A stretch of DNA of 53,768 nucleotides from Bacteroidales bacterium UBA6248 (GTDB lineage: Bacteria; Bacteroidota; Bacteroidia; Bacteroidales; Lentimicrobiaceae). A model generated the notes under the pieces. That model worked only from the letters and a program-made list of their open reading frames with translations, had not been told where the DNA came from and made no database searches. Location of the stretch: contig DJVU01000059.1 in assembly GCA_002441345.1 (NCBI GenBank), positions 1 through 53,768 of the forward strand. Reading direction: 5' to 3'. Positions 1-8,733 of this stretch are shown here, one piece after another (the first letter of the stretch is position 1; each line of letters starts with the position of its first letter). A program made the position numbers and the translations under genes.

Positions 1-12
1 ATTATTATAATT

Positions 13-48
13 CCTCAACCTTAACCTCAACCTTAACATCAACCTCAA
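13..48. repeat. 12-bp tandem repeat (CCTYAA hexamers)
   Basis: Three consecutive 12-base units, two identical (CCTCAACCTTAA) and one degenerate (CATCAACCTCAA), also readable as six CCTYAA-like hexamers. It lies downstream of the tyrS stop at the window edge, so its full extent and the neighbouring gene are not visible. No coding frame or hairpin accounts for it. Confidence 0.75.
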
Positions 49-120
49 CTTTTGAGCCAGGAACCAGGGGCGAAATGTTTTGTTTGTAACGGAAGCCAGT
101 TTATAACATGCAATCTGCAA

Positions 121-1410
121 TCACTTCACTATCAGCAAATAGTAATTCTTCTTTCCTTTCTGCACCAGCAGGTATTTCCTGCTAAGCAGCTGCGAGGAAT
201 CCGCGATAAACTCTTCGCCCACTTTTGTTTTGTTTACCTGAACGCCTCCGTCTTTCAGCATACGGCGGGCCTCGCCTTTTGAGGGGAAGATCGTGGTTTT
301 GTCGGCAACCAGGTCAACAATGCCGATCCCTGCAGACAGGTCAGCGGTGCTTATTTCGTATTGCGGAACGCCTTCAAAAACCGAGATAAGGGTTTCTTCA
401 TCCAGACGGTGCAGGGCTTCAGCGGTTCCTTTGCCAAAGAGGATTTCGGAGGCTTCCACGGCCGAGAGGTAATCGGCTTCAGAGTGGATGCGTATGGTGA
501 TATCCTTTGCCAGCGCCTTCTGCAACACCCTCAGATGGGGAGCAGCCTGATGTTCGGTAATCATGGCTTCAATTTCCTCTTTTCCGTAAAGGGTAAAAAT
601 CCGGATGTATTTCTCGGCATCGGCATCGGAGGTGTTGAGCCAGAACTGGTAAAACTTATACGGTGAAGTTCTGGCCGGATCGAGCCATACATTGCCCGTT
701 TCCGTTTTCCCGAATTTGCCGCCATCGGCTTTGGTAATCAGCGGGCACGTGAGGGCAAAGGCTTCTCCTCCGGTCTTACGCCGGATCAGCTCGGTGCCGG
801 TGGTGATGTTTCCCCACTGGTCTGAGCCGCCCATCTGCAATTTACAGTTGTTGTGCTGGTAGAGGTGCAGAAAATCATAACCCTGCACCAGCTGGTAGGT
901 AAATTCGGTAAACGACATCCCCTCTCCGGCTTCACCTGTCAGGCGTTTTTTTACAGAGTCTTTCGCCATCATGTAGTTAACGGTGATGTGCTTACCGACA
1001 TCGCGGATAAAACTGAGGAAGGAAAAGTCCTTCATCCAGTCGTAATTATTCACCATCTCTGCCTGGTTCGGAGCATCGGTATCAAAGTCGAGCAGCTTCC
1101 TGAGCTGTTTTTTAAGGCATTCCTGGTTATGTCTCAGAGTTTCTTCGTCGAGCAGGTTTCGTTCCTCCGATTTGCCGGAGGGGTCGCCAATCATACCCGT
1201 GGCTCCGCCCACCAGCACGATGGGTTTATGCCCGCTGCGCTGCAGATGTTTCAGCATCATTACACCCACCAGATGGCCGATATGCAGCGAATCGGCGGTT
1301 GGATCAATACCCACATATGCCGAAATCATCTCTTTTTTAAGCAGTTCTTCCGTTCCCGGCATTATAGTGTGGACCATTCCGCGCCACTGCAATTCTTCAA
1401 CAAAATTCAT
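121..1410 (-). CDS. tyrS: Tyrosyl-tRNA synthetase
   Basis: Charges tRNA-Tyr with tyrosine in the cytoplasm (class I aminoacyl-tRNA synthetase). The 429-residue protein carries the class I HIGH signature as LHIGHLVG (about residues 42-49), a KMSKS-equivalent loop KFGKTETG near residue 230, and a C-terminal S4-type RNA-binding segment. Length matches bacterial TyrS. A longer frame reaches 1455, but the family normally begins at MNFVEELQWRG, and a TAnnTTTG element at 1426-1433 lies inside the extra segment, so the start is placed at 1410. It is divergent from the reductase gene at 1517, and both promoters lie in the shared 106-base gap. Function is secure; the start is an inference. Confidence 0.96.
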   Translation of the reverse strand: MNFVEELQWRGMVHTIMPGTEELLKKEMISAYVGIDPTADSLHIGHLVGVMMLKHLQRSGHKPIVLVGGATGMIGDPSGKSEERNLLDEETLRHNQECLKKQLRKLLDFDTDAPNQAEMVNNYDWMKDFSFLSFIRDVGKHITVNYMMAKDSVKKRLTGEAGEGMSFTEFTYQLVQGYDFLHLYQHNNCKLQMGGSDQWGNITTGTELIRRKTGGEAFALTCPLITKADGGKFGKTETGNVWLDPARTSPYKFYQFWLNTSDADAEKYIRIFTLYGKEEIEAMITEHQAAPHLRVLQKALAKDITIRIHSEADYLSAVEASEILFGKGTAEALHRLDEETLISVFEGVPQYEISTADLSAGIGIVDLVADKTTIFPSKGEARRMLKDGGVQVNKTKVGEEFIADSSQLLSRKYLLVQKGKKNYYLLIVK

Positions 1411-1425
1411 CTGTTTTATTTTTTG

Positions 1426-1433
1426 CAAATTTA
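1426..1433 (-). promoter_or_regulatory. tyrS -7 promoter element
   Basis: Reads TAAATTTG on the minus strand, a perfect match to the Bacteroidetes -7 consensus TAnnTTTG. It is about 15 bases from the tyrS ATG, which implies a leader of only about 10 nt. Confidence 0.7.
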
Positions 1434-1504
1434 CGTTTATCCTGTCAATTGACAATATCGGACCTTGCGGTTACCGGCACCTGCATTCGAAGGGTGTATT
1501 TTCT

Positions 1505-1512
1505 TAGATTTG
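1505..1512 (+). promoter_or_regulatory. Reductase gene -7 element, near-leaderless
   Basis: TAGATTTG followed by C, four bases before the ATG at 1517. With a start site about five bases after the element, the transcript would begin at or next to the A of the start codon. Confidence 0.65.
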
Positions 1513-1516
1513 CATT

Positions 1517-2539
1517 ATGATATTTGTAACTGGAGCAACCGGACTGGTGGGTTCATACCTGCTATACAGCCTTTTGCAGGATGGAGTTCCTGTGCGGGCG
1601 CTTATTCATAATGAGAAGAGCCTCGATCGTACACGAAGGATTTTTGAAGTTCTCGGAGGCGATTCCAATGCCTTGACGGGAAAAATTGAATGGGTACAGG
1701 GGGATGTACTCGATGTGGTTGCCCTGGCGAATGCCATGAAAGGCGTTAAACAGGTATATCACTGTGCCGCCATCGTCTCATTTGATCCGAGGGATGCGGT
1801 AAAAATGTTAAAAATCAACGTGGAAGGTACTGCTAACGTGGTAAATGCCGCCCTTGAAGCCGGGGTAGAGAAATTTTGCCATGTAAGTTCGATAGCAGCG
1901 TTGGGTCGTACCGACAACAGCAATGTTATCGATGAAAAATCCCAGTTCACCGTTCACCGTAACAACACAAAATATTCGCTGAGTAAATTCTATGCCGAGC
2001 GGGAAGTATGGAGAGGCACGGCGGAAGGGCTGGATGCAGTTATCGTTAATCCGTCCATTATCCTTGGCTATGGCCATCCCGGCAAGGGCAGCACAAAGAT
2101 GTTTACTACCATATACCGTAATTCCATGTTTTACGGTAAGGGGATAAACGGCTTTGTCGGCGTGGAGGATGTGGTTCGTTCGATGATCCTACTGATGAAA
2201 AGTCCGGTGAAAAACGAACGTTTTGTTGTTTCGAACGGCGATTTCAGTTACCGTGAAATTTTTTCGATGATTGCCCGCTGTTTTGGGAAAGCGGAGCCCA
2301 GGTTTCCCGTTCCTCCGCTGCTGCTCGATCTGGTATGGAGGTTCGAATGGATAAGAAGCCGCATTTCCGGATCGTCGCCCTTAATAACGAAAGAAACCGC
2401 CCGGACCTCCAGGGGCAATTACAGCTATTCCTCAAAGAAGCTGAAGGAAACCCTTGGTTTCGAATATATTCCCATGGAACAAACCGTTGAACGTACCTGT
2501 AAACTCATCGAAGCCGATATAAAAGGCGGCAGGTTATAG
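1517..2539 (+). CDS. NAD(P)-dependent epimerase/reductase, extended SDR
   Basis: A 340-residue extended short-chain dehydrogenase/reductase, like dihydroflavonol reductases and sugar-nucleotide epimerases. The N-terminal nucleotide-binding motif is GATGLVGS (residues 6-13), and the catalytic Tyr/Lys pair sits in YSLSKFYAE (about residues 153-161). An acidic stretch before HCAAIVSF fits the Rossmann core. The substrate cannot be read from the sequence; bacterial members act on sugar nucleotides, sterol-like or aldehyde/ketone substrates. It stands alone between tyrS (divergent) and the transglycosylase gene (convergent). The first ATG, at 1517, fits both the fold's usual N-terminus and the promoter immediately upstream. 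Confidence 0.88.
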   Translation: MIFVTGATGLVGSYLLYSLLQDGVPVRALIHNEKSLDRTRRIFEVLGGDSNALTGKIEWVQGDVLDVVALANAMKGVKQVYHCAAIVSFDPRDAVKMLKINVEGTANVVNAALEAGVEKFCHVSSIAALGRTDNSNVIDEKSQFTVHRNNTKYSLSKFYAEREVWRGTAEGLDAVIVNPSIILGYGHPGKGSTKMFTTIYRNSMFYGKGINGFVGVEDVVRSMILLMKSPVKNERFVVSNGDFSYREIFSMIARCFGKAEPRFPVPPLLLDLVWRFEWIRSRISGSSPLITKETARTSRGNYSYSSKKLKETLGFEYIPMEQTVERTCKLIEADIKGGRL

Positions 2540-2610
2540 TCTTCCTGATAACACTGCCCGGTTTCTTTGGCTTTACGGATATTTTTGTATGCAGGAGAAA
2601 AAAGTCCGGT

Positions 2611-2640
2611 AAAAAAAAACCTGCCGGATTTGGCAGGTTT
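2611..2640 (-). terminator. Intrinsic terminator of the MltF-like gene
   Basis: A perfect 9-bp stem, AAACCTGCC/GGCAGGTTT (2617-2625 with 2632-2640), has a 6-base loop. On the minus strand it is followed by a run of U (A-run 2611-2619 on the plus strand). It begins 9 bases after the stop of the 2649-4097 gene. Confidence 0.9.
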
Positions 2641-2648
2641 GGGGATGT

Positions 2649-4097
2649 TTATCTGGAGGCCAGTATTTTATACTGGTCGTATTTTTCGAGAACGTCGCGC
2701 ACGAACTGTTTGGTTTCAATGCCTTTCACACGACCGTATTTCACAACCGGGTCGTTGTAAAATTCGGGTTGCGATTTGGCCAGCAAGTAGTATTCAACGT
2801 TATCGTACCAGACTGCAGGATCTTTTCCGTGTTTTTCAGCCAGGTTCTGTGCATCGATAATATGGGCAAGCCCGATGTTGTAAGCTGCCAGAATGAATTT
2901 CTTTCGTTCTTCGGGATCGGGAACCCTGTTTTTCAAAGCCTTGTCGAGATGACGTATCAGTTTTATACCTGCGGTAATCTGTTCGGCCGGTGTTGAATTT
3001 ATATGAGCTCCAAATCGCTCGGCTGTCTGAGGCATAAGCTGCATAAGTCCGAACGCACCGCGGTGCGATAGTGCGTCGGTGTTAAATTTTGATTCTTTGT
3101 ATATCAGTGCGGATACCAGCCGCCAGTCCCAGTTAATGAGTTTGCTGCTTTCGCGGATTACTTCATCGAAATCGGAAATCGAATGGTTTTTCACCGTGTG
3201 GCCTAGTGCCAGACGAACCTGGCGGGCGTTGTTAAAATAGCCGGTATAGGTGCGGGCAAATTCTTTGCCGCCCGCGTTCTTTTCAATCCAGGTATTGATT
3301 TCACCCATCAGATTGACGGCACCTTTGCGAACAGCCCATGAAACAGGGATTTCGGGGCTGACGGGAGTACTTATATCCAGATCGTGGTAAATCTGTGCCA
3401 GGGCTTTGGCGGTATGTTCGTAGGCTATGGTATAATCGGCCTCATTCAACGCAACGGCCTCAATCAGGTCGGTTTGCGTAACCCGGTCGACCCCGTCAAT
3501 TTTAACGGAATAGTTGCTTGCATGCTGAATATCGGCAAGGTAAAACTGCTTTAGGGAGTGAGCCGGCAATGCAATGGTTTTTTGACCAAGATGCCTGAGG
3601 TCGCGTATCAACATCGACTCAACGGTTTTCATATCCCGCATTCTTCTCCAGTTGTCGGGCTTGCGCTGCACAAGCACCTGACGGGAAGTAAACAATGGCT
3701 CCGAGATCAGCGTGCTTTTCCTGTAATCGGGATTTACAGGCAAATCCATGGCTACCAGGTCGACCTGTCGCCGTTTAAGGTACTGCAGTGCCTGGTAAGG
3801 GTCCTGTTCAACAATTATCTGAAGATCAACACCCAGATAACGGGCAAAGTTGCTCAGCATTTCAAACTGGTAGCCTCTTTCCTCGCCCTGGTGGGTGAAG
3901 TAATTGATGGGATTATCGTCGGTAATGGCAACCAGTACTCCCCTGCTGACAATATCGGTCAGAAGACCGCCGTTGTCGTCGAGGCCATGAAAACCGGATC
4001 TCCCGCCGGGTGAGGTGCATGATTGAGGAACAAGAAGTATAAGGAGTATAAGGGAGAAAACTAAATGCCTGAAATAAAAATTATGGTGCATTCGCAT
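2649..4097 (-). CDS. MltF-like membrane-bound lytic transglycosylase (lipoprotein)
   Basis: Cleaves peptidoglycan glycan strands with formation of anhydro-muramic ends. This 482-residue protein has an N-terminal lipoprotein signal (hydrophobic residues 11-23, lipobox VPQSC with Cys27). A periplasmic solute-binding-protein-3-like domain follows (about 45-285), then a lytic transglycosylase SLT domain (about 318-460). The probable catalytic Glu is Glu335 in LIYKESKFN, followed by the usual GAFGLMQLMPQTA block. This two-domain order is that of E. coli MltF, in which the solute-binding part modulates the lytic part. Monocistronic with its own terminator. An alternative start two codons later (MHHNF) is possible. 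Confidence 0.9.
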   Translation of the reverse strand: MRMHHNFYFRHLVFSLILLILLVPQSCTSPGGRSGFHGLDDNGGLLTDIVSRGVLVAITDDNPINYFTHQGEERGYQFEMLSNFARYLGVDLQIIVEQDPYQALQYLKRRQVDLVAMDLPVNPDYRKSTLISEPLFTSRQVLVQRKPDNWRRMRDMKTVESMLIRDLRHLGQKTIALPAHSLKQFYLADIQHASNYSVKIDGVDRVTQTDLIEAVALNEADYTIAYEHTAKALAQIYHDLDISTPVSPEIPVSWAVRKGAVNLMGEINTWIEKNAGGKEFARTYTGYFNNARQVRLALGHTVKNHSISDFDEVIRESSKLINWDWRLVSALIYKESKFNTDALSHRGAFGLMQLMPQTAERFGAHINSTPAEQITAGIKLIRHLDKALKNRVPDPEERKKFILAAYNIGLAHIIDAQNLAEKHGKDPAVWYDNVEYYLLAKSQPEFYNDPVVKYGRVKGIETKQFVRDVLEKYDQYKILASR

Positions 4098-4302
4098 TAT
4101 TTTGGTGAATAAATCAGCTCTGCTTTCTTCGCATAAACCCTGACTGAGTAGATCCTCGCAGAGCCGTGAATTATCACATCCTTTACGGACGCGGCCTGCT
4201 TAGCAAATAACATGCCAAAATATTGATTTAGGTGATTTTAACCAGTGGAGACAGTATCCGGAAAGCCGTTCCGGCGGTAATTTCAGTGCAGTAAAAAAAA
4301 TA

Positions 4303-5409
4303 TCAGCTGGTTTTACGATACCGCCACACCGCCAGCGACAACATGGTAATTCCATAAACGGACAAGTAAATCAAAGGCTGTACAATATCTTGGAAACCAG
4401 AACCTTTAAGCATTATCATTCGCATAATGCGTATAAAATAGGCTATCGGATTAATTGTATTCAGTTGAAGAGCCCAGCGCGGCATGCTTTCAACGGGAGT
4501 AAATAATCCGCTCATCAGGATAAAAATTACCAGAAAGAACCACGACAGGAACATCGACTGCTGCTGGGTGTTGGTTATGGTGGAAATAAAAAGTCCGAGT
4601 CCCATAACCACCACCAGATAAACGGAAGCTACGAGAAATATGAGGAAAATATTACCCACGATCGGGATGTTGAACAATAAAACGGCCAGAGCAAGTCCGA
4701 AAGCCAGTTCCGCCAGGGCAATTATCCAGAAGGGCAGAAGCTTGCCGGCGATAAACTGAACTTTACGAATGGGGGTAACGTTGATCTGCTCAATGGTTCC
4801 TATCTCTTTTTCACGAACCACATTCATACCGGCCAGGAACATTCCGATAAGGGTTACAAGCAAAACAAGAATCCCCGGAATCATGTACGTTTTGTAGTCG
4901 AGGGCCGGATTGAACCAGTACCTCCGGCTCACCTGTACCTGCTTTGGCGGAGGCCCGGGAGAGCGTGACAAGACTTCACGGTTATAGCTTTCGATTACCG
5001 ACAGGGTGTACGCATTCATCAGAGCAGCAGCACTTCCGTTGATGGCATCGGTTATTACCTGCACTCCGGCCGTACTGCCCGTTACAATCTGTTTCTCAAA
5101 TCCCGGCAGTATCACAAGCTGCTGGTGAATGTCGCCCTTTTTTAACTGCTCCATCCCAAAGGAAGCGTCCGCACTTTCACCGAAGATATGGTAAAACTCC
5201 GATGACCTGAAATGCTCCAGCAAAGCCCTCGAAGCAACCGAATTGTCGTTGTCGGTGATGTGAAGACGGATGTTTTTGATCTCAAAGGTTACTGCATACG
5301 ACAGAATTAGCAATTGCATCAGCGGCATGAGGAAGATAATGGGAAGCATCATACGGTTCCTGAAAACCTGTATAAACTCTTTCTGCATTATGTAGAAAAT
5401 TGTCCTCAT
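4303..5409 (-). CDS. ABC-2 type transporter permease (distal)
   Basis: Membrane subunit of the exporter encoded by the operon starting at 11530. The 368 residues show the ABC-2 layout: one N-terminal membrane segment (about 20-40), a long extracytoplasmic domain (about 42-170), and a cluster of five further membrane segments (about 175-365). A conserved NVVREKEIGTIEQINVTP loop precedes the third. It resembles E. coli YbhS/YbhR/YhhJ subunits. It lies 18 bases downstream of a paralogous permease, so the two probably form a heterodimer. It is the last gene of the operon. Substrate unknown; homologous systems export drugs or other amphiphilic compounds. Confidence 0.88.
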   Translation of the reverse strand: MRTIFYIMQKEFIQVFRNRMMLPIIFLMPLMQLLILSYAVTFEIKNIRLHITDNDNSVASRALLEHFRSSEFYHIFGESADASFGMEQLKKGDIHQQLVILPGFEKQIVTGSTAGVQVITDAINGSAAALMNAYTLSVIESYNREVLSRSPGPPPKQVQVSRRYWFNPALDYKTYMIPGILVLLVTLIGMFLAGMNVVREKEIGTIEQINVTPIRKVQFIAGKLLPFWIIALAELAFGLALAVLLFNIPIVGNIFLIFLVASVYLVVVMGLGLFISTITNTQQQSMFLSWFFLVIFILMSGLFTPVESMPRWALQLNTINPIAYFIRIMRMIMLKGSGFQDIVQPLIYLSVYGITMLSLAVWRYRKTS

Positions 5410-5427
5410 GTTGTGGAATATCTGTGG

Positions 5428-6519
5428 TCAGTCGAGGCGGATTTTAAATTTCCGGATGCTGGCCAGGATAAATACACCGGTCATTGCCAGCAGGATAAGG
5501 GTTTCCTGCCAGAAATAAGCGAATCCTGCACCTTTAAGCATGATTGATTTTATGATGACGATAAACCACCGGGGAGGCATCAGCAGACTGATCCACTGAA
5601 GCACCTCAGGCATATTTTCGATGGGGAAGATGAATCCCGACAGCAATATGGTAGGAAGCATAAGAGCAAACATCGACAGCATCATGGCGGTTTGCTGGTT
5701 GTTGGCTACTGTTGAGATAAAAATCCCCAGAGAAAGTGCGAGCAGTATAAACAATATGCTTTCGGCAAGCAGGAGCAGGAGGCTGCCTTTTACGGGAACT
5801 CCGAATACGTAATAGCTCATCAGCAGTATGCTCACGGCGTTAATGAACGACAACACTACGTAAGGCGTTACCTTTCCGAGAATAATGCTGAAGGGTTTCA
5901 GTGGCGAAACGAGCAGAACCTCCATGGTACCGGTCTCTTTTTCACGGGCAATCGAAATAGAAGTCATCATAGCCGAAACCAGCATCAGCAGAATGGTTAT
6001 GATGCCGGGCACGAACATGTATACTCCCTTAAGCGACGGATTATACAACATCCGGGGTTCGGCAATAACAGCCGGCTGCATGCCGTACCCGATGCTGCGG
6101 TTGTATGCGTTGATTATCCCCGTGGCATAGTTGACCAGCAAATTGGCGGCATTCGGATCGGAAGCATCGGCAATAAGCTGAACGATGGGATTCTCCCCTC
6201 TTTCAAGTTTCTGTGCAAATTCCGGTTCAAACACCACCACCATTTTTATGTCGCCTTGCCGGAACCGTTCATCAATTTCATGCTGACCTGCAAGAATTTC
6301 ACCCCCGGTAAAATAGCCCGAAGCAAACAGTTTGTTGCGTATGTCTTTTGTAGCCACATCGGGAACGGCATCCACCACAGCAACCCTGGCATCCCTGATC
6401 TCATTGGTAATGGCAAAGCCAAAAAGCAGAACCTGCACCAGCGGCATTCCGAAAAGGATCAGCATGGTACGCACATCCCTGAAAATGTGGAGAAACTCCT
6501 TGATGATAAACCGTTTCAT
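5428..6519 (-). CDS. ABC-2 type transporter permease (proximal)
   Basis: A paralogue of the downstream permease (363 residues) with the same topology: N-terminal anchor, extracytoplasmic domain, then five membrane segments after about residue 165. The cytoplasmic loop SIAREKETGTMEVLLVSP matches the equivalent loop of the other permease. Its ATG overlaps the stop of the upstream ATPase gene by 4 bases (6516-6519), which indicates coupled translation. It would pair with the second permease to form the inner-membrane channel, with the HlyD-like protein and TolC making a tripartite exporter. Confidence 0.88.
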   Translation of the reverse strand: MKRFIIKEFLHIFRDVRTMLILFGMPLVQVLLFGFAITNEIRDARVAVVDAVPDVATKDIRNKLFASGYFTGGEILAGQHEIDERFRQGDIKMVVVFEPEFAQKLERGENPIVQLIADASDPNAANLLVNYATGIINAYNRSIGYGMQPAVIAEPRMLYNPSLKGVYMFVPGIITILLMLVSAMMTSISIAREKETGTMEVLLVSPLKPFSIILGKVTPYVVLSFINAVSILLMSYYVFGVPVKGSLLLLLAESILFILLALSLGIFISTVANNQQTAMMLSMFALMLPTILLSGFIFPIENMPEVLQWISLLMPPRWFIVIIKSIMLKGAGFAYFWQETLILLAMTGVFILASIRKFKIRLD

Positions 6520-7280
6520 TCCTTTTTCTGCTCTTCGTTTCGCCGGGCAAGCTTCAGAAATACGTCGTTCATGCTGCCGGCATTATAGGTTTTTTTTAGT
6601 TGTTCCGGAGTATCCAGCGCCTCAATTTTGCCGTCGACCATTATGGAAATCCGGTTGCAGTATTCTGCTTCATCCATGTAATGGGTTGTTACGAAAACGG
6701 TGATTCCGGAAGCAGCCGCTTCGTAAATCATTTCCCAGAACTGTCTTCGCGTAACCGGATCAACGCCTCCGGTAGGTTCATCCAGAAAAACGATTTCCGG
6801 TTCGTGCAGAATGGCGATGGAAAATGCGAGTTTTTGCCGTATACCCGGTGGAAGCGAGGCTATTACGGTATCCCTGAGTTCCAGAATCCCCAGTCTTCCA
6901 AGCATCCGATCTGCCCGTTCGCGGATCAGTGCGCTTTTCATTCGGTAAATACCGCCGAAAAACCGGAAGTTTTCCCATACGGTAAGGTCTTCGTAAAGCG
7001 AGAAGCGCTGACTCATATAACCAATACGCTGTTTGATTTTCTCCGACTGGGTGTAAACGTCGTATCCTGCTACACGAATTTTCCCGGATGTTGGTTTTGA
7101 AAGTCCGCACAATATGCGCATCGCGGTGGTTTTCCCGGCTCCGTTTGCTCCAAGGAATCCAAAAATCTCTCCCCGCTGAACGCTGAAGGTGAGGCGGTCG
7201 TTGGCAACGAAATTGCCAAAGCGCTTTACCAGTTCCACCGCTTCGATAACCTTTCCGTTCTTCTCTTCCGCTTCATTCAT
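6516..7280 (-). CDS. ABC transporter ATP-binding protein, degenerate signature
   Basis: A 254-residue nucleotide-binding subunit. Walker A is GANGAGKTT (about residues 44-52) and Walker B is EIVFLDEPTGGVDP, with a downstream switch His in VTTHYMDEAE. The ABC signature is not LSGGQ but LPPGIRQKLA, like the second half of E. coli YbhF. Together with the canonical ATPase at 7273 this makes a split counterpart of the fused two-domain YbhF. The two ATPase genes overlap by 8 bases, and this one overlaps the following permease by 4. Expected product: one half of a heterodimeric motor with one full and one degenerate ATP site. Confidence 0.9.
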   Translation of the reverse strand: MNEAEEKNGKVIEAVELVKRFGNFVANDRLTFSVQRGEIFGFLGANGAGKTTAMRILCGLSKPTSGKIRVAGYDVYTQSEKIKQRIGYMSQRFSLYEDLTVWENFRFFGGIYRMKSALIRERADRMLGRLGILELRDTVIASLPPGIRQKLAFSIAILHEPEIVFLDEPTGGVDPVTRRQFWEMIYEAAASGITVFVTTHYMDEAEYCNRISIMVDGKIEALDTPEQLKKTYNAGSMNDVFLKLARRNEEQKKE

Positions 7281-8211
7281 GCTTATCGGGTTGTTGTTTC
7301 ATCCGGTCGATGAAACAGTCTTCTATTCCGGCAACGACCTCCTTAATTGTATGCCCGCTCAGCCCCTGTGCCGAAAGATACTGACTGATTTCTCCGGCTG
7401 TCGGAGCCTGATCCGTATTTTCCGTGCTTATGTGCACGGCATCCCCGAAAAGTTCAGCGCTACGGATGTACTTCATATTTCGGGTCAGCCTGAGGATATC
7501 CAGTATACCGGAACCTTTGATACGGTAAATTTTACGCGGGAAGGCTGCGATGATTTCCTGAGGGGTTCCGGTAGTCATTATACTTCCCTGCTGCATCAGC
7601 GCCACCCGGTCGCAGCGCATGGCTTCGTCCATGTATGGCGTGGAAACCACAATGGTAATTCCTCCGGATTTAAGCCGCAGCAGCATTTCCCAGAATTCGC
7701 GGCGCGATACGGCATCCACTCCGGTAGTCGGCTCGTCGAGCACAAGTACCACTGGCTTGTGAATCAGGGCGCACGAGAGTGCCAGTTTTTGCTTCATCCC
7801 GCCCGATAGTTTGCCTGCCCTTCGTTTAGCAAAAGGCTCTATCTGGCTGTAGATGTCTTTAACCAAATGGTAATTCTCATGCACATCCACACCGAAAATA
7901 CCTGCAAAAAAGCGCAGGTTTTCCTCCACGCTCAGGTCGTGATAAAGCGAGAATTTGCCGGGCATGTACCCGAGAATCCGGCGAAGGATGCGGTAATCCT
8001 TTACCACATCATAACCTTCTACACTTACCTTCCCGCTGCCGGGAAGCAAAAGGGTGGTCAGGATACGGAACAGGGTGGTCTTACCCGCCCCGTCGGGACC
8101 GATAAACCCGAAGATCTCTCCTTTGTTTACGGAAAAATCCAGACCCTTCAGCGCTGTGGTTGTTCCGTAGGATTTTCCGACTCCTTCACCGGTTATGGAT
8201 ACATCAGGCAT
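7273..8211 (-). CDS. ABC transporter ATP-binding protein, canonical
   Basis: A 312-residue ATPase subunit. Walker A is GPDGAGKTT (about residues 38-46), the signature is KLSGGMKQKLA and Walker B is VLVLDEPTTGVD. After the nucleotide-binding domain (about 1-225) there is an extra ~85-residue C-terminal part ending in EDCFIDRMKQQ, as often seen in drug/polysaccharide-type exporter ATPases. It lies 9 bases downstream of the DUF2147 gene and overlaps the second ATPase gene by 8 bases. It is the counterpart of the N-terminal half of YbhF. Confidence 0.9.
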   Translation of the reverse strand: MPDVSITGEGVGKSYGTTTALKGLDFSVNKGEIFGFIGPDGAGKTTLFRILTTLLLPGSGKVSVEGYDVVKDYRILRRILGYMPGKFSLYHDLSVEENLRFFAGIFGVDVHENYHLVKDIYSQIEPFAKRRAGKLSGGMKQKLALSCALIHKPVVLVLDEPTTGVDAVSRREFWEMLLRLKSGGITIVVSTPYMDEAMRCDRVALMQQGSIMTTGTPQEIIAAFPRKIYRIKGSGILDILRLTRNMKYIRSAELFGDAVHISTENTDQAPTAGEISQYLSAQGLSGHTIKEVVAGIEDCFIDRMKQQPDKHE

Positions 8212-8220
8212 GCAAGCGTT

Positions 8221-8700
8221 TTATCTTTTGTTTTCTTCCCGTGTCCAAACGGCGGTTTTTCCAAGCCCCATCCACGATTTTCCTATATATCCTCTGACAT
8301 TGGCCTTTTTGCCGTCGAGTTTTATATAACTGTTGTATGTCTTCCCACTGCTTGGGTTATAAATGGTTCCGCCGCTCCACTCTCCGGCAGAAGCGTCGTA
8401 TTGGAAGTCTTTCAGGATAACAAGACCGAGGATTTTGCGCTTTTGCAGTTTGGCCTCGGGGTTGTTTTTGTCGAGCTTCTCGCGGCCATCGGTTTCCTTA
8501 GGCTCTTTAAGCCATACGATCTCGCCTTCGTACTTGCCGTTTGCGGCTTTGTAGATTCTAACCTGTGACTTCTCCTTTCCGGTATCGTCGTCGTAGGTCA
8601 GGTAGAAACCAATAATCCGGTCGGCCGGAGCCTGCGCACTTAGTGCGGCGGGGAACAACAGAGCCATGGTCAGAATAAGAGTAATCAGGGTGTTTTTCAT
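8221..8700 (-). CDS. DUF2147 secreted/periplasmic protein
   Basis: A 159-residue protein with a Sec signal peptide (MKNTLITLILTMALLFPAAL, cleavage probably after the Ala-rich LSAQA). A DUF2147 domain follows: an Ile-Gly-x-Tyr opening segment, RIYKAANGKYEGEIVWLKEP in the middle, and a C-terminal GYIGKSWMGLGKTAVWTR. Function is not established for the family; the fold is a small lipocalin-like beta barrel as far as I recall. It sits 33 bases after the HlyD-like gene and 9 before the ATPase gene, so it is transcribed as part of the exporter. That suggests, without proving, a periplasmic role linked to export or its substrate. Confidence 0.85.
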   Translation of the reverse strand: MKNTLITLILTMALLFPAALSAQAPADRIIGFYLTYDDDTGKEKSQVRIYKAANGKYEGEIVWLKEPKETDGREKLDKNNPEAKLQKRKILGLVILKDFQYDASAGEWSGGTIYNPSSGKTYNSYIKLDGKKANVRGYIGKSWMGLGKTAVWTREENKR

Positions 8701-8733
8701 AGTTGTGGGTTTTAATGAATAATTAAAGGTTGA

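Noticed and set aside
4258..4274. CCGGAA/TTCCGG hairpin after the exporter operon as a terminator
   Set aside because: The stem is perfect but no U-run follows in the operon's direction, so it does not qualify as an intrinsic terminator.
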